Positions 48,012-57,549 of a stretch of DNA of 64,000 nt are shown in pieces. Within the stretch, counting starts at the first letter, position 1. Each line of letters opens with the position of its first letter. This DNA is from Uliginosibacterium flavum (GTDB taxonomy: Bacteria > Pseudomonadota > Gammaproteobacteria > Burkholderiales > Rhodocyclaceae). The position numbers and the translations under genes are program-made. Where the stretch lies: positions 310,001 through 374,000 of the forward strand of contig NZ_JBEWZI010000001.1 in NCBI RefSeq assembly GCF_040566545.1, in the 5' to 3' direction. The notes below the pieces were generated by a model, which saw only the letters and a program-made list of their open reading frames with translations, ran no database searches and was not told the origin of the DNA.

Positions 48012-49400
48012 ATGAGTGGATCAACTCAAACGCCGCACGGGCTGGCGGCAAGTCTAGGAACCTGGCAGCTGTGGGGCATCGCTGTCGGGCTGGTCATTTC
48101 GGGGGAATATTTCGGCTGGAGCTTCGGCTGGGCCACGGCGGGCACGCTGGGATTCCTTATCACCACCATCGCTGTGGCGCTGATGTACGGCACCTTCATT
48201 TTCAGTTTCACCGAACTGACGACCAGCATCCCGCATGCGGGCGGCCCGTTTGCCTACAGCTACCATGCCTTCGGCCCCACCGGCGGATATCTGGCCGGCA
48301 TGGCGACCCTGATCGAATTCGTGTTCGCCCCGCCGGCCATTGCGCTGGCCATCGGCGCCTACCTGAATGTGCAATTCCCCAGCCTCGATCCGAAAATCGC
48401 GGCAGTGGGCGCCTACGTGGTGTTCATGGGTCTGAACATCGTCGGCGTAACCGTAGCGGCGACCTTCGAGCTCTTCGTTACGGTGCTGGCCATCGTCGAA
48501 CTGCTGGTATTCATGGGCGTGGTCGCTCCCGGCTTCTCCTTCGCGAATTTCGCCAAGGGCGGCTGGGCGGGCGCCGACAGCTTCTCGCTGGCATCGATTG
48601 CCGGCATCTTCGCGGCCATCCCGTTCGCGATCTGGTTCTTCCTCGCGATTGAAGGCGTGGCCATGGCCGCCGAAGAAGTCCGCGACCCGAAGCGCTCCAT
48701 CCCCATCGCCTATACCGGCGGCATCATCACCCTGGTGGTGCTGGCGATCGGCGTAATGGTCTTTGCGGGCGGCGCCGGTGACTGGACCAAGCTTGCCAAC
48801 ATCAACGACCCGCTGCCGCAAGCCATGAAGATGATTGTCGGCGAATCCAGCGGCTGGTTGCACATGCTGGTCTGGCTGGGCCTGTTCGGTCTGGTGGCGT
48901 CCTTCCACGGCATCATCCTCGGCTACTCGCGTCAGATCTTCGCCCAGGCCCGTGCCGGCTACCTGCCGGGCTGGCTCGGTGCTGTGCATCCGAAGTACAA
49001 GACTCCGCACCGCGCCATCATCGCGGGCGGCGTGATCGGCATCGCAGCCATCTTCAGCGACGAGTTCCTGTCCTTCGGCGGCCAGACCCTGACGGCCAAC
49101 ATCGTGACCATGTCGGTCTTCGGTGCACTACTGATGTACATCCTGAGCATGGCCTCGCTGTTCAAGCTGCGTCGCAGCGAGCCGGGCCTGGCGCGTTCCT
49201 ACAAGGCACCGTTCTTCCCGGTCTTCCCGGCCATCGCGCTGAGCGGCGCAGTGATTTGCCTGATCACCGTGACCTGGTTCAACCCGCTGCTGGCTGGCGT
49301 GTTTGCCGCCATCCTGGCCGTGGGCTACGCCTACTTCCGCGCCACCCACGCCCAGCGCGCAGCTTCGCCCATGGCCGCTCTGGCGGTCGAGGCCCAGTAA
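48012..49400 (+). CDS. eat: Ethanolamine permease (APC superfamily)
   Basis: The 462-residue protein has about 12 hydrophobic segments. The N-terminus has GTWQLWGIAVGLVISGEYFGWSFGWA, a hallmark of the ethanolamine permease group. Further blocks are FSFTELTTSIPHAGGPFAYSYHAFGPTGGYLAG and PFAIWFFLAIEGVAMAAEEVRDPKRSIP. It should import ethanolamine by proton symport. It is transcribed with eutB and eutC downstream. The start at 48012 follows CTGGAGTCAATC. The frame could extend back to 47967, but that part has no protein-like character. Confidence 0.93.
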   Translation: MSGSTQTPHGLAASLGTWQLWGIAVGLVISGEYFGWSFGWATAGTLGFLITTIAVALMYGTFIFSFTELTTSIPHAGGPFAYSYHAFGPTGGYLAGMATLIEFVFAPPAIALAIGAYLNVQFPSLDPKIAAVGAYVVFMGLNIVGVTVAATFELFVTVLAIVELLVFMGVVAPGFSFANFAKGGWAGADSFSLASIAGIFAAIPFAIWFFLAIEGVAMAAEEVRDPKRSIPIAYTGGIITLVVLAIGVMVFAGGAGDWTKLANINDPLPQAMKMIVGESSGWLHMLVWLGLFGLVASFHGIILGYSRQIFAQARAGYLPGWLGAVHPKYKTPHRAIIAGGVIGIAAIFSDEFLSFGGQTLTANIVTMSVFGALLMYILSMASLFKLRRSEPGLARSYKAPFFPVFPAIALSGAVICLITVTWFNPLLAGVFAAILAVGYAYFRATHAQRAASPMAALAVEAQ

Positions 49401-49418
49401 GCGCGGGAGTCCAGGAAA

Positions 49419-50816
49419 ATGCTTTATTCCGCCAACGTGGGTGTGCGGCGACACGTGTTCGCCGACCTCAAGACCCTGCTCGCCAAGGCCAGCCCGCTGC
49501 GCTCCGGCGACCTGCTCGCCGGGGTCGCTGCGGCGTCCGAGGAAGAGCGCATGGCGGCCCGGATCGCGCTGGCGGACGTTCCGCTGGCGCGTTTCCTGCA
49601 AGAAGTGATCGTGCCCTACGAAGTGGATGAAGTCACCCGCATCATCATCGATGATCATGATGCGGGCGCCTTTGCGGCCGTGGCGGGACTCAGTGTCGGC
49701 GAGTTCCGCAACTGGCTACTGTCGGATGCGGCCGATGGCCTGGCGCTTGCCGCGCTGGCCCCCGGCCTCACGCCGGAGATGGTGGCGGCCGTCAGCAAAC
49801 TGATGCGCAACCAGGATCTGATCCTCGTCGCCGCAAAATGCGAGGTCATCACCCGCTTCCGCAACACCCTCGGCCTGCGCGGGCGGCTCGCCGTGCGCCT
49901 GCAACCGAATCACCCGACCGATGATGCGCGTGGCATCGCCGCCTCGATGCTCGATGGCCTGCTCTACGGCGCGGGCGACGCGGTGATCGGCATCAACCCG
50001 GCGAGCGACAGCCTGCCGGCCATTACCACCCTGCTGCACCTGATCGACGGCTTTCGCGAGCAGTACGAGGTGCCCACCCAGAGCTGCGTGCTGACCCACG
50101 TCACCAACACCATTCGCGCGATCGAAAAAGGCGCGCCGGTGGATCTGGTATTCCAGTCGATTGGCGGCACCGAGGCCGTAAACAGCAGCTTCGGCGTCAC
50201 GGCAGCCATCCTTGAGGAATCCATGCACGCTGCGCGCAGCCTGAAACGCGGCACGCTGGGTAACAACGTGATGTATTTCGAGACCGGCCAGGGCAGCGCG
50301 CTGTCGGCCAACGCACACCATGGCGCGGACCAGCAGACGCTGGAGGCACGCGCCTACGGACTGGCACGACGCTACAAACCGCTGCTGGTCAATACCGTGG
50401 TCGGCTTCATCGGCCCGGAGTACCTTTATGACGGCAAGCAGATCATCCGCGCCGGCCTCGAAGACCATTTCTGCGGCAAGCTGCTGGGCCTGCCAATGGG
50501 CTGCGACATCTGTTACACCAACCATGCCGAGGCCGATCAGGACGACATGGACACCCTGCTCACCCTGCTGGGTGTGGCTGGCATCAACTTCATCATCGGC
50601 GTGCCCGGCGCGGATGACATCATGCTGAATTACCAGAGCACCTCTTTCCACGACGCGCTCTACCTGCGCCGCGTGCTGAATCGCCGCCGCGCCCCCGAGT
50701 TCGAGGAATGGCTGGAGCGCATGGGTATCGCCGACTATCGCGGCGAGCTGCTCGCCCAGACCGAGCAGCAAGCACTGCTGGCGATGGCCGGCACGTCTTG
50801 GGGAGGCGCAGCATGA
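49419..50816 (+). CDS. eutB: Ethanolamine ammonia-lyase large subunit
   Basis: The 465-residue catalytic subunit forms the TIM barrel of the adenosylcobalamin-dependent lyase that converts ethanolamine to acetaldehyde and ammonia. Recognisable blocks are RLQPNHPTDDARGIAASMLDGLLYGAGDAVIGINPASDS, QSIGGTEAVNSSFGV, ETGQGSALSANAHHGADQQTLEARAYGLARRYKPLLVNTVVGFIGPEYL and MGCDICYTNHAEADQDDMDTLLTLLGVAG. It is 18 bp downstream of the permease gene and overlaps eutC by 4 bp. No reactivating EutA or microcompartment shell genes are here. Confidence 0.97.
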   Translation: MLYSANVGVRRHVFADLKTLLAKASPLRSGDLLAGVAAASEEERMAARIALADVPLARFLQEVIVPYEVDEVTRIIIDDHDAGAFAAVAGLSVGEFRNWLLSDAADGLALAALAPGLTPEMVAAVSKLMRNQDLILVAAKCEVITRFRNTLGLRGRLAVRLQPNHPTDDARGIAASMLDGLLYGAGDAVIGINPASDSLPAITTLLHLIDGFREQYEVPTQSCVLTHVTNTIRAIEKGAPVDLVFQSIGGTEAVNSSFGVTAAILEESMHAARSLKRGTLGNNVMYFETGQGSALSANAHHGADQQTLEARAYGLARRYKPLLVNTVVGFIGPEYLYDGKQIIRAGLEDHFCGKLLGLPMGCDICYTNHAEADQDDMDTLLTLLGVAGINFIIGVPGADDIMLNYQSTSFHDALYLRRVLNRRRAPEFEEWLERMGIADYRGELLAQTEQQALLAMAGTSWGGAA

Positions 50817-51604
50817 AGAACGAGCTTTGCACGCCGGACCCCTGGACACGGCTGCGCAGCCTGACCAGCGCCCGCCTGGCACTCGGACGCTGCGGCGTGA
50901 GCCTGCCCACGGCCGAGATCCTGCATTTCGGCCTGGCGCATGCCCAGGCGCGCGACGCGGTGCATCAAGCGCTGGATGTCGAGGCACTGGCGCTGGCGCT
51001 CAAGCAGGCAGGTTTCTCAAGCATGAGCGTGGCCAGTCAGGCAGCGGATCGCGGCACTTACCTGCGCCGCCCGGATATGGGCCGGCGCCTCGCCACGGCC
51101 AGCGCGGAACTGCTCTGGGAGGCGGCCCCGGCCCTACCCGTGCCGCTGGTTTTTGTAGTGGCCGACGGTCTCTCCTCACTCGCCACACGCAGCCACGCCC
51201 TGCCGCTGCTGCAGGCCCTGCTGCCGTATTTTCCGGATCTGCGTGACACGCCGGTGGTGATTGCCACTCAGTCGCGCGTAGCGCTCGGTGACGAAATCGG
51301 CCAGTTACTTGGGGCCGAATTGGTCGTCGTGCTGATTGGCGAGCGCCCCGGCCTGTCCTCGCCGGACAGTCTGGGCATCTACCTCACGGGCGGGCCACGC
51401 GTCGGGCTCACCGATGACAAGCGCAACTGCATCTCCAACGTTCGTCCGCAAGGGCTGGCGTACGCGGAAGCCGCGCGCAAGCTCGCTTTCCTGATTTCTG
51501 GTGCGCGCAAGCTCGGCCGCACCGGCGTCGAACTCAAGGACGACAGCGATGCGCCCGCCCTTGTCCACCGTGCAGATGCTGCGGAGCTTTCCAATGCCAA
51601 CTGA
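50813..51604 (+). CDS. eutC: Ethanolamine ammonia-lyase small subunit
   Basis: The 263-residue subunit helps bind adenosylcobalamin. Typical segments are LTSARLALGRCGVSLPTAEILHFGLAHAQARDAVHQALDV, ADGLSSLATRSHALPLLQALLP and LIGERPGLSSPDSLGIYLTGGPRVGLTDDKRNCISNVRPQGL. Its ATG overlaps the eutB stop (ATGA), so the subunits are coupled for stoichiometric synthesis. The N-terminus lacks the encapsulation peptide usual in metabolosome EutC. That agrees with a cytosolic enzyme. Confidence 0.96.
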   Translation: MKNELCTPDPWTRLRSLTSARLALGRCGVSLPTAEILHFGLAHAQARDAVHQALDVEALALALKQAGFSSMSVASQAADRGTYLRRPDMGRRLATASAELLWEAAPALPVPLVFVVADGLSSLATRSHALPLLQALLPYFPDLRDTPVVIATQSRVALGDEIGQLLGAELVVVLIGERPGLSSPDSLGIYLTGGPRVGLTDDKRNCISNVRPQGLAYAEAARKLAFLISGARKLGRTGVELKDDSDAPALVHRADAAELSNAN

Positions 51605-51674
51605 CCCGTTTTTACCGCGCCCTTGTGCGTGCTTTTTCCAGTTTGTCCAACCCCGTTTTTGACAGGAGAGAACC

Positions 51675-52538
51675 ATGATCAGCTTTGCAAAACGTAGTCT
51701 TCCCGCCGCTCTGGCCGTCCTCAGCCTGGGTCTGGCCCTGCCCGCACACGCTGAAGAAGCCGCGCCAACGGCGCCCGCGCCCGCCTGGACCTTCCCCAGC
51801 AGCGTCGGCTTGGTCAGCGATTACATCTTCCGTGGTCAATCCCAGACTTGGGGCAAACCTGCCGTGCAACTCAGTCTTGAGGCCGATCATGCCTCCGGCC
51901 TCTACGGCGGCTTCTTCACCTCCAATGTTTCCGAGCACTGGCTGCCGGGCGCTTCTGCCGAAACGGATCTCTATGCAGGTTACCGCAACAAGATCGCCGA
52001 CACCGTCGGCTATGACGTGGGCGTGATTTACTACGCTTACCCGGGCGCCAACTGGAAGGATTCCGCCTTCTCCGGTTACAACGATTCAAACAGCCTCAAC
52101 ACCGCCGAAGCCTATGTCTCGCTGAGCTACAACTGGATCAGCTTCAAGACCGGTCGCACCCTGACCGAATACTTCGGCTGGAGCACCAACAACTCCCCGA
52201 CGGGGGGCGGCTTTGCGGGCGACGCAGACGCAGGCGTGACCGGCAGCACGCGTGGCTCCTATTTTTACGAGTTGAACGCCAGCTACGACGTGGCCGAAGG
52301 CTGGAACCTAAACGGCCAGCTTGGCCATCAGGTGATCGCCAACGCAACCGGACTGGACATCACCTATTACAAAGCAGGTGTCACCAAATCCCTACCCCAA
52401 GGCTGGTCGGTCGGTCTGGCTTACTACGGCTCCAACGAACCGGATGCCTACAAGGGCTTCCTGAGCCTGGCCAACACCACCTCAAGCTCCAACATCGCCA
52501 AGGACAAGACCGTCCTGAGCCTGAGCAAGACCTTCTGA
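51675..52538 (+). CDS. TorF-family putative porin (TIGR02001-type)
   Basis: The 287-residue outer-membrane protein has a signal peptide (SLPAALAVLSLGLALPAHAEE). Its barrel begins SSVGLVSDYIFRGQSQTWGKPAVQLSLEADHASGLYGGFF, the conserved opening of the TorF/TIGR02001 family, and ends with VLSLSKTF. It follows eutC by 70 bp on the same strand and is followed by a strong hairpin. It is therefore likely the last gene of the ethanolamine transcript and might help solute entry. That substrate link is inferred from position alone. Confidence 0.88.
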   Translation: MISFAKRSLPAALAVLSLGLALPAHAEEAAPTAPAPAWTFPSSVGLVSDYIFRGQSQTWGKPAVQLSLEADHASGLYGGFFTSNVSEHWLPGASAETDLYAGYRNKIADTVGYDVGVIYYAYPGANWKDSAFSGYNDSNSLNTAEAYVSLSYNWISFKTGRTLTEYFGWSTNNSPTGGGFAGDADAGVTGSTRGSYFYELNASYDVAEGWNLNGQLGHQVIANATGLDITYYKAGVTKSLPQGWSVGLAYYGSNEPDAYKGFLSLANTTSSSNIAKDKTVLSLSKTF

Positions 52539-52570
52539 GCCTTCTGAACGAGAAGAGCAGTGCAGCACGC

Positions 52571-52600
52571 GAGGCCATCCCGGCATGCCGGGATGGCCTC
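52571..52600 (+). terminator. Terminator closing the ethanolamine operon
   Basis: A 30-bp perfect palindrome, from GAGGCCATCCCGG to CCGGGATGGCCTC, followed by GTCATTTT. Confidence 0.75.
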
Positions 52601-52925
52601 GTCATTTTCCAAGGGCTTCGACCGACGCGAGCTCTTCAGGCGACTGACGGAATCGCTTTGCCTTCCGCCCTAAGCCATCACACAACATGCCCGAAGACCC
52701 GCACCCCGCTTGCGTCTACGAGGCGCACCCCGAAGAGCCTTACTGCATGCGGCTCTTCAAGCACACGCCGTACATGGTTGGCCCCTGCTTGTGATTCGCT
52801 TGAAACGCACCTTCAGCTTTGCAATCGGCGTAGCCGCTCAAAGCGCCCCGCTGATTCAAATCTGATCTGATTAATACCCGCTGTAGCAATCAAAGGAATG
52901 TGCTTCAACCCACCGACAGGAAGTC
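52601..52925. other. Gap with a dispersed element copy
   Basis: 52689-52768 is a dispersed-element copy (CCCGAAGACCCGCACCCC, CGAAGAGCCTTACTGCATGC, GGCTCTTCAAGCAC), very like the 45108 copy. Nothing else is recognised before the copA promoter. Confidence 0.6.
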
Positions 52926-52956
52926 TTGACCCTGCCACGATGGGAGACAATAAAGT
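52926..52956 (+). promoter_or_regulatory. MerR/CueR-type promoter of copA
   Basis: TTGACC at 52926-52931 and TAAAGT at 52951-52956 are separated by 19 bp, the overlong spacer typical of MerR-family targets. The spacer holds a dyad, CTGCCA-CGA-TGGGAG. The copA ATG lies 31 bp downstream. The likely activator is the CueR-like protein encoded at 57550. Confidence 0.75.
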
Positions 52957-52986
52957 AAAACTGTCTCGCCACTCCGGACTCCCGCC

Positions 52987-55368
52987 ATGAACGCGCCCGC
53001 CCCTGCTCCTGCTTCTGTTCATTTCTCACTCCCCATCGAAGGCATGACCTGCGCGAGCTGCTCAACGCGGCTGGAGAAAATGCTGCGCGCCACGCCCGGC
53101 GTGGCTGAGGCCACGGTGAATCTGGCCAGCGAGCGGGCCAGTGTGAGTGGCGAAGTGGCGCTGGAGGCGGTGCTCGCCACCATCACCCGCGCCGGTTTCG
53201 AAGTGCCCGAGCGCACGCTGGATCTGAACGTACTCGGCATGACCTGCGCGAGCTGCGTCGGCCGCGTCGAGAAAGCCTTGCTGAAGGTAGCGGGCGTGAG
53301 CGCGGCGGACGTGAATCTGGCGACTGAATCGGCGCGCGTACATACCCGGCTGGATGCTGATCCCGCCCCCCTGCTGGCAGCCTTGCTGCGCGCGGGTTTC
53401 GACGGCAGTGTGCGCGAGAACGCCGCTGAAAGCGACTCTTCAGATGGCCTGTCTGCGAAGCAAAGCTGGGAGCGGCTCGCGCTGGTCCTCAGTATTGCGC
53501 TGAGCCTGCCGCTGGTGCTGCCGATGCTGGGCGAGTTGTGGGGCGCGCACTGGATGCTGCCGGGCTGGCTGCAACTGGCGCTGGCCACACCGGTGCAGTT
53601 CGTCTTCGGCGCGCGTTTCTATCGGGCGGGCTGGAAAGCTTTGCGCGCGGGCAGCGGCAACATGGATCTGCTGGTGGCGCTGGGCACCAGCGCGGCCTAC
53701 GGCCTGAGCCTGTACCAGTGGCTCGCTGGCGGCATGCATCTGTACTTCGAGGCGGCTGCCGTGGTGATCACGCTGGTGCAGCTCGGCAAGTGGCTGGAGA
53801 GCCGCGCCAAGCGCCAGACCACCGCCGCGATCCGCGCGCTGCAGGCGCTGCGACCGGCAACCGCGCGAGTGCGCTCAGCGGATGGCGAAAAGGAAATCCC
53901 CATCGGCCAGCTCCGCGTCAATGACATCGTGATCGTGCGCCCCGGCGAGCGCATCGCGGCTGATGGCGTGCTGATCGAAGGCGAATCGCACATCGACGAG
54001 GCACTGATCACCGGCGAGAGCCTGCCGGTCGCCAAATCGCCCGGCGCGGTGCTGATTGGTGGCAGCGTGAATGGCGAAGGCCTGATCGCGCTGCGCACCA
54101 CGGCAGTCGGCGCGCAAACCGCACTGGCGCGCATCATCGAACTGGTAGAAAACGCTCAGGCCAAGAAGGCGCCGATCCAGCACCTCGTCGATCAGGTCGC
54201 GGCAGTGTTCGTGCCGGTGGTGCTGGTGATCGCGCTCGCCACCCTGCTCGGCTGGGGTTTTGCGGCCGGCGACTGGCAGCAGGCCATTCTCAACGCGGTG
54301 GCCGTGCTGGTCATCGCCTGCCCCTGCGCGCTGGGGCTGGCCACGCCCACGGCGATCATGGCGGGCACGGGCGTGGCGGCCAAGCACGGCATCCTGATCC
54401 GCGACGCCGAGGCACTGGAGATCGCCCACCGCGTGCAGGTGGTGGCCTTCGACAAGACCGGTACGCTGACGCTTGGCAAACCGACACTGGCGGCCATCGA
54501 ATCTGACTGCGACGATGCACTTGCCATCGCTGCGGCATTGCAGGCCGGCAGCGAGCATCCGCTGGCGCATGCCGTCGTCCTTGCGGCAAAAGATCTCACG
54601 CTACCGACCGCCAGCGGTGTTAAGGCCGAAGCCGGGCGCGGCATTCGCGGCAGCATTGGCGCCCGCGACTACGCGCTGGGCAGCCTGCGCTGGATGGAGG
54701 AGCTGGGCTTCAAGCGTGAAGAGCTGACAGTGCAAGCCGCAGTACATCAGGCGCAGGGTCACACCGCTTCCTGGCTGGCTGACATCACTGAAACGCCCAA
54801 ACTGCTCGCCCTGCTCGCCTTTGGTGACCAGCCTCGCGCGGAGGCACGTGATGCCGTCGCTGCACTCAAAGCCGCCGGCATCCGTCCGGTATTACTGACT
54901 GGCGACCATGCCACCTCGGCGGCCGCCATCGCCCAGCAACTCGGCATCAAGGATGTGCGCGCCGAGGTGCTGCCGGCCGACAAGGCGCGCATCGTAGGGG
55001 AGTTGCGTGAAGCCTATGGCACAGTCGCCATGGTCGGCGACGGCATCAACGACGCCCCCGCACTGGCCGCCGCCGATGTCGGCATCGCGATGGGCAGCGG
55101 CACCGATGTGGCCATGGGCGCAGCCGGCATCACGCTGATGCAGGCCGACCCGCGCCGGGTGATGGACGCCATCGACATCTCGCGCCGCACCACGACAAAG
55201 ATCCGCCAGAACCTTTTCTGGGCCTTCATCTACAACCTGATCGGCATTCCGCTGGCGGCCGCGGGCTTGCTGAACCCGGTGATTGCCGGTGCGGCGATGG
55301 CCTTTTCCAGCGTCAGCGTGGTCACGAATGCATTACTGCTGAAGCGCTGGCATGGCCGACGCTTCTGA
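52987..55368 (+). CDS. copA: Copper-exporting P1B-type ATPase
   Basis: The 793-residue ATPase has two N-terminal HMA domains, each with GMTCASC (first pair C22/C25). Eight membrane segments follow with the transport motif C445-P-C447 (VIACPCALGLATPTAIM), the phosphorylation loop D489KTGTLT, TGES in the actuator domain and GDGINDAPALAAADVGIAMG. It pumps Cu(I) out of the cytoplasm. The length with two metal-binding domains fits bacterial CopA. A CueR-type promoter lies directly upstream. Confidence 0.97.
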   Translation: MNAPAPAPASVHFSLPIEGMTCASCSTRLEKMLRATPGVAEATVNLASERASVSGEVALEAVLATITRAGFEVPERTLDLNVLGMTCASCVGRVEKALLKVAGVSAADVNLATESARVHTRLDADPAPLLAALLRAGFDGSVRENAAESDSSDGLSAKQSWERLALVLSIALSLPLVLPMLGELWGAHWMLPGWLQLALATPVQFVFGARFYRAGWKALRAGSGNMDLLVALGTSAAYGLSLYQWLAGGMHLYFEAAAVVITLVQLGKWLESRAKRQTTAAIRALQALRPATARVRSADGEKEIPIGQLRVNDIVIVRPGERIAADGVLIEGESHIDEALITGESLPVAKSPGAVLIGGSVNGEGLIALRTTAVGAQTALARIIELVENAQAKKAPIQHLVDQVAAVFVPVVLVIALATLLGWGFAAGDWQQAILNAVAVLVIACPCALGLATPTAIMAGTGVAAKHGILIRDAEALEIAHRVQVVAFDKTGTLTLGKPTLAAIESDCDDALAIAAALQAGSEHPLAHAVVLAAKDLTLPTASGVKAEAGRGIRGSIGARDYALGSLRWMEELGFKREELTVQAAVHQAQGHTASWLADITETPKLLALLAFGDQPRAEARDAVAALKAAGIRPVLLTGDHATSAAAIAQQLGIKDVRAEVLPADKARIVGELREAYGTVAMVGDGINDAPALAAADVGIAMGSGTDVAMGAAGITLMQADPRRVMDAIDISRRTTTKIRQNLFWAFIYNLIGIPLAAAGLLNPVIAGAAMAFSSVSVVTNALLLKRWHGRRF

Positions 55369-55497
55369 TCGACCATTCGGGCAGAGGGCTCCAGCGATCT
55401 GATCGGCGTGCCGCAAACAGGGAAGTAGCCACCAATGTCCAGACATTGGCCGACCGCCACCCGACAAGCGCCGGCCCGATAAACGGAAGACTCCGTC

Positions 55498-57495
55498 ATG
55501 ATCCGTCACGCCTCAATCCGCACCCGTTTTGCCGACCTGTCCATCGCCACCCGTCTGAGCTTGCTCACGGTCGGCCTGCTGGTACTGATTTTCGGCATCG
55601 CCGGCAGCTATCTGTGCAGCCAGCTATCCAGCCGCATGCAGACCAGTGCCACGACTGCGCTGCAAGTGGCCAACCAACGCATCGTCGACATGGTCGAGGT
55701 GTACGCTGTCAGCTTGGAAAACACGGCCACCCAGCTCGGCGCCGAATTCGTTTCGCGCCTGGGCAGTGCCGTGCCGGAAACCATGCGCCAGAGCAGCGTG
55801 AAAGCGGATCACAGCAAGGCTGCCGCGCTGATCGACAGCTTCAGCGCCGCCTCAGGCGCGGTTGCCACGCTGTTTGTGCGCGAAGGCGATGACTTCACCC
55901 GCGTTGCCACCTCGCTGCAAGACGCCAACGGCAAACGTGCCACCGGCACCCAACTCGACCACAAGCACCCGGCGTATGACTTGATGCAGGCCGGCAAGCC
56001 CTACACCGGGCGCGCCAAGCTCTTCGGCCGCGACTACGTCGTGCGTTATCTACCCTTGCTGGAAAACGGTAAGGTCATCGGCATCGGCTTCATCGGCATC
56101 GATTTCACCGAGGGGCTGGCCACGTTGAAGCAGAAGATCCGCGACCTCCGCATCGGCGAGACCGGCCACGTCTTCGTGCTGGAAAGCAGTGGTGCCGATG
56201 CGGGCAAGGCCGTGGTGCACCCTGAGGCCGAGGGCAAAAGCCTGCTGGATCTGAAATCGACGGATGACAAGTCAGTCATTCGCCAGATGCTGGAACAGAA
56301 AACCGGCGCCTTCACCTGGAACGAGAAAACCACACAAGGCCAGAGCCGGGAAAAACTCAGCGTGTTCGGCAGCTTCCCCCACTGGAACTGGCTGATCGTC
56401 TCGGACGGCTTCGTCGAGGAATTCACGCGCGATGCGCGTAGCGTGCAGACCATGCTCATTGTCGCGGTGCTGCTGATCGCCGTGCTGATTGCGGCCAGCA
56501 CTGCACTGATGGGGCGGCTCTGGATCAGCCAGCCTCTGGATGAGGCGGTACGGGTCTTCGAAAAAATTGCGGCGGGCGACCTGACCGTACGCGTAGAAGC
56601 GCGCAGTCACGATGAAGTCGGCAAGCTCATGATCGCCATGCACGCCATGACGGGCAAACTCGCCGAGATCATCGCCGAGGTGCGCAGTGCCGCCGACAGC
56701 CTGACCGGCGCCTCCGGCCAGATCAGCGCCACCTCGCAATCCCTGTCGCAATCGTCCAGCGAGCAGGCCGCCAGCGTGGAACAGACCTCCGCCTCGATGG
56801 AACAGATGAGCAGCTCGGTCACCCAGAACGCCGACAACGCTCGCATCACCGACAGTATGGCAGTCCAGGCGGCCCGCGAAGCCGGCGATGGCGGCAAAGC
56901 CGTCGGGCAAACCGTACACGCGATGAAACAGATCGCCGCCAGGATCAACATCATTGATGACATCGCCTACCAGACCAATCTGCTGGCGCTGAACGCGGCG
57001 ATTGAAGCCGCCCGCGCTGGTGAGCAGGGCAAGGGTTTCGCCGTGGTGGCCGCAGAGGTGCGCAAACTCGCCGAACGCAGCCAGGTGGCCGCACAGGAGA
57101 TTGGCGAACTGGCCGGCAGCAGCGTGAGCATGGCCGAGCGGGCGGGCACACTGCTCGACACCATCGTGCCCGCCATCCAGAAAACCGCGGAACTGGTACA
57201 GGAAATCGCCGCGGCCTCAACGGAACAATCCACTGGCGTCGGCCAGATCAACACCGCACTGGGCCAGCTCTCGCAGCTGACCCAGCAGAACGCCTCGGCC
57301 TCCGAAGAGCTCGCCGCCACTGCCGAGCAAATGAGCGGGCAGGCCGAGCAACTGCAGCAGCTGATGGACTTCTTCAAGCTGGCAGGCTCAAGAGCCGCAG
57401 CGGGCGGCTCTCTTCACGGCAACAGCCCGGAGAGCGCCAACCGACGAGGCTCTTCAGGCATCGCGCCAGAGCGCGGTGGTTTCGTGCGCTACTGA
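55498..57495 (+). CDS. Methyl-accepting chemotaxis protein with Cache sensor and repeat-derived tail
   Basis: The 665-residue chemoreceptor has TM1 at about 18-40. The large periplasmic Cache-type domain includes FGRDYVVRYLPLLENGKVIGIGFIGIDFTEGL. TM2 is at about 320-340, then HAMP (RVFEKIAAGDLTVRVEAR). The signalling tip is DIAYQTNLLALNAAIEAARAG with EQGKGFAVVAAEVRKLAERSQ. The last 35 residues (631-665, SRAAAGGSLHGNSPESANRR and on) are encoded by DNA belonging to the dispersed-element family, so the tail is recently acquired. It lies between copA and cueR, but its ligand is unknown. Confidence 0.93.
   Translation: MIRHASIRTRFADLSIATRLSLLTVGLLVLIFGIAGSYLCSQLSSRMQTSATTALQVANQRIVDMVEVYAVSLENTATQLGAEFVSRLGSAVPETMRQSSVKADHSKAAALIDSFSAASGAVATLFVREGDDFTRVATSLQDANGKRATGTQLDHKHPAYDLMQAGKPYTGRAKLFGRDYVVRYLPLLENGKVIGIGFIGIDFTEGLATLKQKIRDLRIGETGHVFVLESSGADAGKAVVHPEAEGKSLLDLKSTDDKSVIRQMLEQKTGAFTWNEKTTQGQSREKLSVFGSFPHWNWLIVSDGFVEEFTRDARSVQTMLIVAVLLIAVLIAASTALMGRLWISQPLDEAVRVFEKIAAGDLTVRVEARSHDEVGKLMIAMHAMTGKLAEIIAEVRSAADSLTGASGQISATSQSLSQSSSEQAASVEQTSASMEQMSSSVTQNADNARITDSMAVQAAREAGDGGKAVGQTVHAMKQIAARINIIDDIAYQTNLLALNAAIEAARAGEQGKGFAVVAAEVRKLAERSQVAAQEIGELAGSSVSMAERAGTLLDTIVPAIQKTAELVQEIAAASTEQSTGVGQINTALGQLSQLTQQNASASEELAATAEQMSGQAEQLQQLMDFFKLAGSRAAAGGSLHGNSPESANRRGSSGIAPERGGFVRY
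57385..57463. repeat. Dispersed element inside the chemoreceptor coding sequence
   Basis: GGCTCAAGAGCCGCAGCGGG on the left and CGACGAGGCTCTTCAGGCAT on the right lie within codons 630-656 of the chemoreceptor, in frame. Confidence 0.75.
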
Positions 57496-57549
57496 CACGC
57501 GCTGGCGAGGCAGCGTTAAAATCGGCACTCACCTTGCCGGAATCACGCC

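Noticed and set aside
52571..52600. Operator-like palindrome after the TorF porin gene
   Set aside because: Its position right after the last gene of the operon, followed by GTCATTTT, fits a terminator better.
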